A DNA stretch of 64,000 nt from Actinomycetes bacterium (GTDB lineage: Bacteria; Actinomycetota; Thermoleophilia; Gaiellales; Gaiellaceae): the NCBI GenBank assembly GCA_026708005.1, contig JAPOVR010000080.1, forward strand, positions 17,938 through 81,937, in the 5' to 3' direction. Shown one piece after another: positions 1 to 6,285 of this stretch. Positions within the stretch are counted from its first letter, which is position 1; each line of letters starts with the position of its first letter. The notes under the pieces were generated by a model. The model was not told the DNA's origin, did no database searches, and worked only from the letters and a program-made list of their open reading frames with translations. The position numbers were made by a program, and so were the translations under genes.

Positions 1-118
1 CTCGAGCTGAACGCAGGAGAGGGCCGTTCCCGGAGCTGTCCGCTAGGAGGCTGTGACGAAATACGTTTGGGGTTCCCAGAATCGGTGGTGGAGGCGGTGG
101 TGTGCTTCGCAGGGGGGG

Positions 119-270
119 TACCACCGGGTGAGCCGGAAGCACCTGAGCTATCTGGACGCGTTCGCGGGCCGCCACAACTGGAGGGGCTAGACACGATCGG
201 CCAGATGGGACGCCTGGCCGCCGGGATGATGGGGAAACGGCTCACCTATCGAGAACTGGTCGTCAGGTAG
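119..270 (+). pseudogene. IS1595-type transposase, C-terminal remnant
   Basis: Two reading frames joined near 187 give the usual end of IS1595/ISXO2-like transposases: YHRVSRKHLSYLDAFAGRHN followed by a segment containing GMMGKRLTYREL. Only the last 50 or so residues remain. The frame change in the run of G at 183-186 shows the copy is dead. No inverted repeat was found. It marks the left edge of the accessory island. The bases before it and 271-386 hold nothing I can support. Confidence 0.65.
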
Positions 271-386
271 CCCTCTCGGACGAAAGGGGCCCAGCAACTA
301 CCTCACAGCCAAGGATTACCCTGAAGTTAGCAGCCTTTGGCGTAATACGTTTTGCCTGTATGTGGTGGGTTTTGGTGGTTGGTGGG

Positions 387-878
387 CTATGTGCTGGTTT
401 TGGAGGCGAGGACGAACTGAGCGCCTAGTCGTCCGAGCGCTTCTGGGAGAGTTATGCATTCAAGGTTGAATGCTTTGCACACTCCTGGGATTTTTTCCAT
501 TACTCTGCGGGTTGGTTCGCCGTTTGGTGCGCGTCCTTCATAGCTGACTACTGTCCAATTTCTTTCGAGTGCTTCTGCGACTACCCATGGGTCTGCTTCG
601 TTTCTTGTGCCTTGGTTGGGGAAATTTTGGTGCGCTTGTACTTCTCCGACGCGTTGTTGGACTGCTCGTGATGGGTCAACGAAAGCGTCTAGGTATTTGT
701 GCGCCCAGTTGAAAAGTTCGTCGGTCTGTTGCTTAATTTCAGTGAGCACGGCTTTAGGCGCTATAATAGCACCTTTCTCTATGTTCTGTTCGATGAACTC
801 CCAAACGCCAGGAAAGGTTTCGGGTGGTAGTTGGCGGTTTTTACCGTTGATGAAAGTCGAGGTGTCGAAGACGTACAT
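387..878 (-). CDS. DUF4411 family PIN-domain protein, probable toxin
   Basis: A 163-residue protein starting MYVFDTSTFI, the typical first strand of a PIN-like nuclease with its first acidic residue (Asp5). A later acidic cluster (NEADPWVVAEA, about residues 94-104) supplies another metal ligand. The length fits DUF4411, a family that regularly lies directly downstream of an XRE/ImmA-IrrE gene. Here the gap to that gene is 5 bases, so the two are one operon. Inferred role: RNA-cleaving toxin of a type II-like toxin-antitoxin pair. No substrate can be read from the sequence. Codon use is more AT-rich than the backbone, in line with transfer. Confidence 0.8.
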   Translation of the reverse strand: MYVFDTSTFINGKNRQLPPETFPGVWEFIEQNIEKGAIIAPKAVLTEIKQQTDELFNWAHKYLDAFVDPSRAVQQRVGEVQAHQNFPNQGTRNEADPWVVAEALERNWTVVSYEGRAPNGEPTRRVMEKIPGVCKAFNLECITLPEALGRLGAQFVLASKTST

Positions 879-883
879 GCCGG

Positions 884-2053
884 CTAGAACCTATCTCCAA
901 GTGCAGCGCGCTCTTCTATCGCTCCCCGGATACCTTCGAAACGATCGATTTTCGCTTCAAGCAGTCTAGATGCTGTGGAGTCCGACACCATGTCTTGGTC
1001 TAAGGCGTCGAATATCAGGGAGATAAAGCCGGGACCGAGCCGCGCAACAGTGTTTCGGTTTGGGTCACCACCTTGTGATTTCTCTGTTTGTTTCTGCTTC
1101 CTTCGCTGCTCTCGACTTTTGATTATCTGGAACACTCTGTCTATATCGGACTCCGCTATGATGCGCCGGCGTGAAGCACGGACAGCGGCTGCTTGTGACG
1201 TAACACCGTACTGGCGCGCTACTTCATCGATAGCGTCAATACCGGGCGAATGCTTCCACTCATTCTCCAAATCCACTCGGAAAGACTCGAGTGGCATCAA
1301 TACAGAACCAGCGAACTCGTTGCACCATTCCTCGTCCCTAGACTCACTTTGGACACCGGTTCTGGTGCGCAGCAGATGTCCTAACTCATGGAGAACCGTG
1401 AAGGCCCGGGCGCAGGGGTGATCTTTGGTGTTGAGCACCACGACGGGTACATCCCTGTGCGGAGAGGAGAACCCTCGCATTTCTTCCGGTGGGACATCGC
1501 CGTTTTGCATAACGAGCACACCCAGTTGCTCGGCAGCCGTGATCCACGCTCGCAACGGCTTGTATCCATCGCGGTCTCGCCAGGACTTTTGGGCTTCGAG
1601 CGAGATCCTAAGACGTGCACGCGCAGACGACGCAGCCTGCTCCGCGGTTCCGCCTGTGTACAGGAACGAGCTCTGCCCCCAGAGGGGCGTTTCTCCAAGC
1701 ACCTGATAGAGATCGGCTGCCTGCGTCTGGCGCTCCCCGACCCTTCGCGTAAGACTAATCAGCTTCGGAGGCCACGGCAGAGGGGGCGTACCCGGAAACC
1801 GGCGAAACCTGGTCTCTAGCTCCTCCTCGTGCGGAGGTTCCTTTAAGAACAGAACAGCGAATGGCCGTTCGTAGAAACGAGCGAGCGCCTCCGCCTGTCT
1901 CAGGGTTAGGTGGTGATCACCGGACTCGGCCTGTTCAAGCACATCCCCCTGGATGCCCGCTCTCTTAGCCGACTCGGCGATCCCGTACCCGGTGCTCTCA
2001 CGTGCCCACCGTAGAACCGCAGGGTTCACAAAAGCCCGGACAGACCGCGCCAC
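884..2053 (-). CDS. XRE-like HTH plus ImmA/IrrE metallopeptidase, antitoxin partner
   Basis: A 389-residue protein. Residues 1-70 form a helix-turn-helix of XRE type. The middle carries the zinc-protease motif HELGH (about residue 222) with a downstream EEWCNEF helix that supplies the third ligand, as in ImmA/IrrE peptidases. The C-terminal third is charged and unassigned. In ImmA-type systems the protease removes a repressor; in DUF4411 pairs the gene acts as the antitoxin/regulator. The GTG start at 2053 is preceded 6 nt upstream by TAGGAT, so translation is probably leaderless and transcription begins at the start codon. The pair could also be a small defence or mobile-element addiction module. 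Confidence 0.8.
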   Translation of the reverse strand: MARSVRAFVNPAVLRWARESTGYGIAESAKRAGIQGDVLEQAESGDHHLTLRQAEALARFYERPFAVLFLKEPPHEEELETRFRRFPGTPPLPWPPKLISLTRRVGERQTQAADLYQVLGETPLWGQSSFLYTGGTAEQAASSARARLRISLEAQKSWRDRDGYKPLRAWITAAEQLGVLVMQNGDVPPEEMRGFSSPHRDVPVVVLNTKDHPCARAFTVLHELGHLLRTRTGVQSESRDEEWCNEFAGSVLMPLESFRVDLENEWKHSPGIDAIDEVARQYGVTSQAAAVRASRRRIIAESDIDRVFQIIKSREQRRKQKQTEKSQGGDPNRNTVARLGPGFISLIFDALDQDMVSDSTASRLLEAKIDRFEGIRGAIEERAALGDRF

Positions 2054-2059
2054 GCTTCG

Positions 2060-2065
2060 ATCCTA
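2060..2065 (-). promoter_or_regulatory. -10 element, leaderless promoter of the XRE/ImmA gene
   Basis: TAGGAT lies 6 nt before the GTG at 2053, the same geometry as at 21 other genes in the window. Confidence 0.5.
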
Positions 2066-2070
2066 TACTA

Positions 2071-2448
2071 CTAGTTGTTGACGGAGCTTACGATTGCCAC
2101 GACCGCCATGGCGATCCCCACCAGCACCACTACCGTCAGGACAGTGGTGATGGTGCTCCCGAACAGGCTGTTGTAGACCCTCTCCAACACGCCGGGCTGG
2201 CCCAATTCGCGGCCTGCCCTCCTCTCCCGCCCAGCTCGGCCCTGGCCTCGCATCCGGTAGGTGACGTACACGAGCACCACCCCGAACAGGGCGGACAGGA
2301 AGCCCAGCTGGAGCCAGGGGACCGCTAGCAGCTCGGCTACCTCGTCCTTGGCGAGCGCGACCACCACCACGGCGATGATCACGAGCCCGGCCAGCACAGC
2401 TACAACGCCGAGCAGGTAGAAGGCGAAGCGGAGAATAGAGGCAGCCAC
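2071..2448 (-). CDS. small membrane protein of unknown function
   Basis: The GTG at 2448 has a good ribosome site (AAGGAGG, 5 nt away) and gives 125 residues. The open frame continues upstream but runs through a strong inverted repeat. Three hydrophobic segments are visible: about residues 5-33, 46-67 and 98-120. The second and third are separated by a basic, Arg-rich cytoplasmic loop. I do not recognise the family. The structured element at 2483-2573 lies in its leader on the same strand, so expression may be controlled there. Confidence 0.5.
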   Translation of the reverse strand: MAASILRFAFYLLGVVAVLAGLVIIAVVVVALAKDEVAELLAVPWLQLGFLSALFGVVLVYVTYRMRGQGRAGRERRAGRELGQPGVLERVYNSLFGSTITTVLTVVVLVGIAMAVVAIVSSVNN

Positions 2449-2482
2449 AGGGGCCTCCTTCGGGTTGCGGGTCGGGCTCAGT

Positions 2483-2573
2483 GCCACCGTCACCTGACTG
2501 TCCCCCGAAGGAGGCAAGCACCCGTTCCCCGCTTCGGGACGGGACAGTCAGGGCTAAAGCCCGTGACGGTGGC
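2483..2573 (-). promoter_or_regulatory. 91-base foldable element, three-way-junction-like
   Basis: GCCACCGTCAC (2483-2493) pairs perfectly with GTGACGGTGGC (2563-2573). Just inside, CTGACTGTCCC (2494-2504) pairs with GGGACAGTCAG (2541-2551). GGGCTAAAGCCC (2551-2562) can form a small third hairpin at the junction. The inner loop holds a further hairpin, CCCGT/ACGGG (2521-2525 and 2539-2543), that overlaps the 11-bp arm and could compete with it. Located just upstream of the small membrane gene, it could be a cis-regulatory RNA on the minus strand. It could also be a DNA hairpin at a transposon end, since such motifs occur in IS200/IS605 elements. I cannot tell which. Confidence 0.5.
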
Positions 2574-2611
2574 AGGCCACAACCTACACCACGTCCGCGT
2601 ATAGTGGATGA

Positions 2612-2692
2612 GAGCGCGGGGGGAGTTGAACCCCTTACCGGCTGGTTTGCGAGCCCGCCCCCTGCTGCCCGCAGGGTCTCGGTTCCGCGCTC
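2612..2692 (-). other. tRNA-like fold, possibly a decayed tRNA or attachment site
   Basis: On the minus strand GAGCGCGG at one end pairs over 8 bases with CCGCGCTC at the other. The 3' side has a canonical T-loop, TTCAACT, closed by GGGG/CCCC. The total span is 81 nt. The middle forms a strong CCCTGC/GCAGGG hairpin, but I cannot draw a normal D arm or a 5-bp anticodon stem with a T at position 33, and no CCA follows. It sits directly after the stop of the winged-helix gene. It may be a degraded tRNA, a tRNA-derived att site or a mimic. Confidence 0.3.
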
Positions 2693-2696
2693 ACGT

Positions 2697-3092
2697 CTAG
2701 GTCTGCCCCGCCCCCTCACCGTCAGGTGGCGGGGCGGACGCTTCCCCGGGACGGGGGAGACGCCACACCACCGGGCGAGTGCCAGTCGGGTCGCGGCGTC
2801 GTCTCCTGACGACCTTACCGGCCTTCCTGAGTTCGAAGAGGGCCAGCCTGACCGCCTCCACATCAGCGTCAAGGCGGCCGGCGACTTCTCCGGCCGTCGA
2901 TAGACCACGGTCTTCGAGGTCCTCGAGAATCTCCGCGGCTGCGGGCGTCTGGCCCGCCGGGGCGTCCGGCTTGATCGCAATCAGGGTGCGGAGCGCGTCG
3001 ATCAGCGAGCGGAGCGCCTGGGCCTCCTCTTCGAGGCTGTCTAGCCGTTTCTGCGCCACCGCAAGCATCTCCCTGTAGCAGTTCCCGTCCAT
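2697..3092 (-). CDS. coiled-coil plus winged-helix DNA-binding protein
   Basis: The ATG at 3092 follows a GAGGGAGGA ribosome site and gives 131 residues. Residues 5-32 are a heptad-like helix (coiled coil). Residues about 50-105 read as a winged helix: helix AAEILEDLEDRG, recognition segment and a basic wing (VVRRRRRD). The tail is Pro-rich. Likely a dimeric regulator of its own operon. A perfect CCGGTCCG/CGGACCGG dyad overlaps its promoter region. No family name can be given with confidence. Confidence 0.55.
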   Translation of the reverse strand: MDGNCYREMLAVAQKRLDSLEEEAQALRSLIDALRTLIAIKPDAPAGQTPAAAEILEDLEDRGLSTAGEVAGRLDADVEAVRLALFELRKAGKVVRRRRRDPTGTRPVVWRLPRPGEASAPPPDGEGAGQT

Positions 3093-3124
3093 GATCGCGT
3101 CCTCCCTCTGTTGAGCCTCGGACC

Positions 3125-3158
3125 AGTATACAGTCCATCCGGTCCGACAGCGGACCGG
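3125..3158 (-). promoter_or_regulatory. promoter and operator dyad of the winged-helix gene
   Basis: On the minus strand TATACT (3125-3130) is a good -10. The dyad CCGGTCCG-N4-CGGACCGG (3139-3158) covers the -35 side, a typical repressor site. On the plus strand TACACT at 3164-3169 could be the -10 of the transposase promoter, so the dyad may control both directions. Confidence 0.5.
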
Positions 3159-3177
3159 CCTGGTACACTGCCTGGAC

Positions 3178-3220
3178 ACGAAAAAGAAAGCCCCCCGGGT
3201 GCTACCAACACCCGAGGGGC
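3178..3220 (-). terminator. intrinsic terminator, leftward
   Basis: GCCCCCCGGGTG (3190-3201) pairs with CACCCGAGGGGC (3209-3220) with one mismatch. On the minus strand the stem is followed by CTTTCTTTTT. It would stop leftward transcripts entering from the IS and also lies in the transposase leader on the plus strand. Confidence 0.6.
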
Positions 3221-3244
3221 TGAACCATAGGGAGGACAATCCCA

Positions 3245-4206
3245 ATGGCAGTACTAGACGCAGCAATTATACCACGGGAGGGCCGGACGGCGGCAGTCAG
3301 GGCCGCCCTTGACTCCCCGCCGCTCCGCCGGCTCGCCGAGGCCATGGAGACCCCGAGAGGACGGCGCGGGTACGGCTCTCGAGCCCTCCTCGGCGCTTGC
3401 CTCGTCAAGGCGGTGTACGGGCTCGCCACGTGGGCCGACACCGACCGGCTGATCCGTGACCACCCCGGCCTCCAGGCCGTGCTCGGCTGCTGCCCGTCCC
3501 GGTTCGCCTGCTACCGGTTCTCCCGCCGCCTCATTGCCCAGCCCCGGCTCGTAGAGAAGACTGCGCCCAGGGGCTCATACGGGCGCTCAAAGCCCGTCAC
3601 CCAGCCCTCGGGGAGGATGTCTCGATTGACTCCACAGACCTCCCCGCCTGGGCCAACGGGCAGCGCTACCGGTACCGGGGCGGCCCAGAGCGTGAAGCGT
3701 TCAGCGATCCCGACGCGTCCTGGGGCCACAGGTCAGCCGTGTCCACGAGGAAGGGCGGAGGGTTCTACGGGTACAAGCTCCACCTCGCGGTGTGCTCCCG
3801 GACAGGTCTCCCCTTGGCGTGGGATGTCGTGACCGCCAGCGGCGCCGACATGAGGCAGGTAGGGACGCTGCTCGGCCAGTTCGCCCGGCGCGGCGTACGG
3901 CCCCGGACGGCAGCGATGGACCGCGGCTACGACTACCAGGCCGTCTACACGGTCTGCGCGAGCTACGGGACGCTGGCCGTGGTGGCCCAGCGCCGCAACT
4001 CAGGCACCGGGGACGGACCAATCCCCAGGGCCTCGGAGCGGTTCCGGGCCCTCTACCGCGCCAGGGCCAGCGTGGAGCGGGAATTCGGCAGGTTGAAGCA
4101 CCACCTGGGGCTGGCCCACCTACGGGTCAGGGGCCTACCGAAGGCCCGGCTGCACGCCGACCTCTGCCTGATAACCCGGCTGGCAGGAGCCCTACAGGCT
4201 ACGTAG
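3245..4206 (+). mobile_element. IS4/IS5-type DDE transposase, frameshifted
   Basis: The ATG at 3245 follows AGGGAGGA. The first frame encodes the N-terminal domain to about 3560. The protein then continues in the frame one base back (from about 3562), so a single base is missing near 3561. The joined product of about 320 residues has the DDE catalytic set: Asp in SIDSTD, Asp in AMDRGYD, and Glu in SVEREFGRLK, which also carries the Y-R-E-K spacing of IS4/IS5-family enzymes. No heptameric slippery site is visible at the shift, so I take it as inactivated rather than programmed. Terminal inverted repeats were not found. Confidence 0.75.
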
Positions 4207-4238
4207 GGAAGGAAGTCGCGACGGCACCGAGAAGCGGC

Positions 4239-4244
4239 TACCCT
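4239..4244 (+). promoter_or_regulatory. -10 element, leaderless promoter
   Basis: TACCCT lies 8 nt before the ATG at 4253. Confidence 0.45.
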
Positions 4245-4252
4245 ACTAGCCC

Positions 4253-4537
4253 ATGCCGATTTTCGCCGTAGCCGTCAGAGACGACTGCCCGCCGGCTGCC
4301 ATAGCTGAGATAACCAGCCGGGTCGAGACCGAATACCCCGGATGCTACCAAATAAACGGCTCCCTCTGGCTTGTCCACTCAGACGGGATTGCCGAAACTG
4401 TCGCCCAAGCCACTGGAATCAAAGGCGACAGCAGGGTCGAAGGCGGGAGCGGTGTGGTGTTCAAAATGAACTCCTACGCAGGCTTCACAGCCCGGTCTCT
4501 GTGGGACTGGCTCGCCGATGCTGAGGCCAAGGGATGA
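4253..4537 (+). CDS. 94-residue protein of unknown function, possible SinR/Cas2-like fold
   Basis: A small acidic cytosolic protein with the order strand (FAVAVR), helix (AIAEITSRVETEY), two strands (CYQINGSLWLVHS), helix (IAETVAQATG), strand (GVVFKMN) and a C-terminal ARSLWDWL helix. This beta-alpha-beta-beta-alpha-beta order resembles a ferredoxin-like fold such as SinR or Cas2 proteins, but this is a topology guess and no catalytic residues stand out. Its stop overlaps the start of the next gene (ATGA), so the two are translated together. Found beside an IS and a toxin-antitoxin pair. Confidence 0.55.
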   Translation: MPIFAVAVRDDCPPAAIAEITSRVETEYPGCYQINGSLWLVHSDGIAETVAQATGIKGDSRVEGGSGVVFKMNSYAGFTARSLWDWLADAEAKG

Positions 4538-4773
4538 ACCGCCATCTTGGCGCCGTCGGAGAGCCAGAGGGTGAACCGCCAGTAGGAGCAAGTTCCGGCG
4601 GGACAGGCGGCACCAACTTCGACGAGCGGCTCAGAAACGTCGAGCTGGACGTGCGGGCAGTCAAGACCGACATGAAACATGTCGCCACCAAGGCGTGGGT
4701 TCTCGCAGGCGTAATCGGGGGAATGGGCACCGCCGCTGGCATAGCCGCCCTGATGATCCGGGCGTTCAGCTAA
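4534..4773 (+). CDS. 79-residue coiled-coil and single-TM protein
   Basis: The ATG overlaps the preceding stop by four bases. Residues 1-27 are Gly/Pro/Glu-rich. Residues 28-52 form a coiled coil (FDERLRNVELDVRAVKTDMK). Residues 54-75 are one membrane helix (AWVLAGVIGGMGTAAGIAAL). This architecture resembles XhlA/holin-like or small-effector proteins. With its partner it forms a soluble-plus-membrane two-gene unit. Function unknown. Confidence 0.55.
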   Translation: MNRHLGAVGEPEGEPPVGASSGGTGGTNFDERLRNVELDVRAVKTDMKHVATKAWVLAGVIGGMGTAAGIAALMIRAFS

Positions 4774-4802
4774 GCCCTCCAGGCTAATTTCGTCACTGCC
4801 TC

Positions 4803-5165
4803 CTAGGTGATCGGCTGCAGACTCAGTCGCTTGAACAGGGCGTTGACGGTGGCGCGTCCGACGCGCCGGGGGGCGGCGCCCGTGAGGCCGCCCGAGTCGA
4901 GCACCATCTCGGGCGGCGTCAGCAAGAGGCCCCACAGCTGCTGCCACGCGCGCCCGTTCACCCACGCGTCGATCCTCGCCGTCTCGCCCTCGTGCACGAC
5001 CTCGAGCATCATCGGGGCGAGGGCGAACCCGTTTCCCTTCCGGAAGGTTCGCCTTTTGCTGTCCTGCGCCCTGAGACGGTAGCCCTTCTCGGAGGCCCAC
5101 GTCGCGAGGACCTCCTCGAAATCGGGTGCTGGAGTAAACCGTCGAGTTGTCCGGCCCTCGACCAC
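4803..5165 (-). CDS. conserved-looking hypothetical protein, 120 residues
   Basis: The GTG at 5165 is chosen because TAGACT stands 8 nt upstream. The product is basic at the N-terminus, mixed alpha/beta ([14 protein letters not shown], then strands through [18 protein letters not shown]) and has no signal peptide or membrane helix. It is divergent from dtd, with 86 bases between the two starts. I do not recognise it. Composition matches the backbone, so it probably belongs to the host. Confidence 0.5.
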   Translation of the reverse strand: MVEGRTTRRFTPAPDFEEVLATWASEKGYRLRAQDSKRRTFRKGNGFALAPMMLEVVHEGETARIDAWVNGRAWQQLWGLLLTPPEMVLDSGGLTGAAPRRVGRATVNALFKRLSLQPIT

Positions 5166-5173
5166 GTGCGCTG

Positions 5174-5179
5174 AGTCTA
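5174..5179 (-). promoter_or_regulatory. -10 element, leaderless promoter
   Basis: TAGACT (minus strand) lies 8 nt before the GTG at 5165. Confidence 0.5.
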
Positions 5180-5238
5180 GCCGAGATCGCCGGCAGCGGA
5201 CCACGTTGGGGGCCGTCAGCCTCCCGACGGGGCGCAGC

Positions 5239-5244
5239 TATCGT
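5239..5244 (+). promoter_or_regulatory. -10 element, leaderless promoter of dtd
   Basis: TATCGT lies 7 nt before the GTG at 5252. The AGGAGG next to the codon is too close to act as a ribosome site, so the -10 decides this start. Confidence 0.5.
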
Positions 5245-5251
5245 TCAGGAG

Positions 5252-5713
5252 GTGCGGGCGGTCGTGCAACGCGTGCTCTCGGCGCGCGTCGAGGTCGAAA
5301 GCGCCGTCGTCGGCGCGATCGGATCGGGCCTGCTCGTGCTCCTCGGAGTCTCTGCGGACGACACCGAGGCCGAGGCCTGCAGCCTGGCTCGCAGATGCGC
5401 CCGCCTTCGTATCTTCGAGAATCAGGAGGGCAAGTTCGACAGGAGTGTCCTCGACCTCGGCGGCGAGGCGCTCGTCGTCAGCCAGTTCACCCTGATCGCG
5501 GACACGGCGAAGGGGCACCGGCCGAGCTTCACGCGCGCGGCGCGGCCGGAACACGCGGAGTCGCTCTACGAGGCATTCTGCGAGGCCCTTGCCGAGCAGG
5601 GCGTGCCTGTTACGACGGGACGTTTCGGCGCGAGGATGACGGTCATGCTGCAAAACGACGGGCCTGTGACGTTGCTGCTCGAGCAGCGGCCTGCTCCCGG
5701 GACCGTTCGCTAG
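5252..5713 (+). CDS. dtd: D-aminoacyl-tRNA deacylase
   Basis: Removes D-amino acids (and glycine from mischarged tRNA-Ala) from tRNAs. It is a 153-residue homodimer. The family motifs are clear: RAVVQRV start, the SQFTL loop (about residue 76) that carries the catalytic Thr region, and near the end the family's NxGPVT motif in the form NDGPVT (residues 140-145) that builds the cross-subunit active site. The open frame extends 35 codons upstream, but the family starts at this GTG. It lies just before the rimP operon and is separated from it by a terminator. Confidence 0.92.
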   Translation: MRAVVQRVLSARVEVESAVVGAIGSGLLVLLGVSADDTEAEACSLARRCARLRIFENQEGKFDRSVLDLGGEALVVSQFTLIADTAKGHRPSFTRAARPEHAESLYEAFCEALAEQGVPVTTGRFGARMTVMLQNDGPVTLLLEQRPAPGTVR

Positions 5714-5770
5714 CCGCCGGCTTGCTATCCTGGAAGTCGTTACGAGTCCCCCGGTTTCGTTTTTGCGAGT

Positions 5771-5792
5771 GGGCGCCCTGCGCCCGCTTTTT
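5771..5792 (+). terminator. intrinsic terminator between dtd and rimP
   Basis: GGGCGC-CCT-GCGCCC followed by GC and five T. It may also serve as an attenuator in front of the rimP-nusA-infB operon. Confidence 0.65.
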
Positions 5793-5833
5793 GTACAGAG
5801 GGAGAACAACGACAAGGAGGAGCGTTCGGGCCC

Positions 5834-6283
5834 GTGAGCCGGTCGACGACGTACGACAGGGAGCGCAAGCTCCAGCGCGAGGTCACCGAGACCGTCGGCC
5901 TGACGGCGCCGGATGTCGAGGTGCTCGCGCTCGAGCTCTCGGCCCCTGATCGGTTCTGCGTGTACATCGACCACGAACGCGGGGTCGACCACGCGCTCTG
6001 CGAGCGTGTGACGAGGGTGCTGCGGGGCTACCTCGACCGCTACGCGATCGACGTCTCCTCCCCGGGCATCGAGCGGCCGGTCCGCACCCGGGAGCACTTC
6101 GCGGCCGTTGCTGGGAAATCGGTCTCGGTGCGCACGAACGAGCTGCTCGACGGGCGGAAGCGCTTCAAGGGGCGCGTTGTCGAGGCGCGCGACACGGCTG
6201 TCGTGCTCGAGCAGTCAGGGCAAGAGGTCGAGATCCCGTACGAGCGCATCGCGCGGGGCAACCTCGTCGACGAGGGAAGGTAG
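5834..6283 (+). CDS. rimP: ribosome maturation factor RimP
   Basis: A 149-residue assembly factor for the 30S subunit. The two family domains are visible: an alpha/beta N-domain with CVYIDHERGVDHALC, then DVSSPGIERPV (about residues 75-85), the signature, and a C-terminal SH3-like barrel. The GTG start has an AAGGAGG sequence 14 nt upstream. It is followed after two bases by nusA, the usual order. Confidence 0.93.
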   Translation: MSRSTTYDRERKLQREVTETVGLTAPDVEVLALELSAPDRFCVYIDHERGVDHALCERVTRVLRGYLDRYAIDVSSPGIERPVRTREHFAAVAGKSVSVRTNELLDGRKRFKGRVVEARDTAVVLEQSGQEVEIPYERIARGNLVDEGR

Positions 6284-6285
6284 AC

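Noticed and set aside
2612..2692. Calling this a functional tRNA
   Set aside because: Acceptor and T-arm fit, but no D arm or anticodon arm with T33 can be drawn, so only a tRNA-like label is given.
3540..3600. Programmed -1 frameshift in the transposase
   Set aside because: No A-AAA-AAG-type slippery run or following pseudoknot is visible at the junction.
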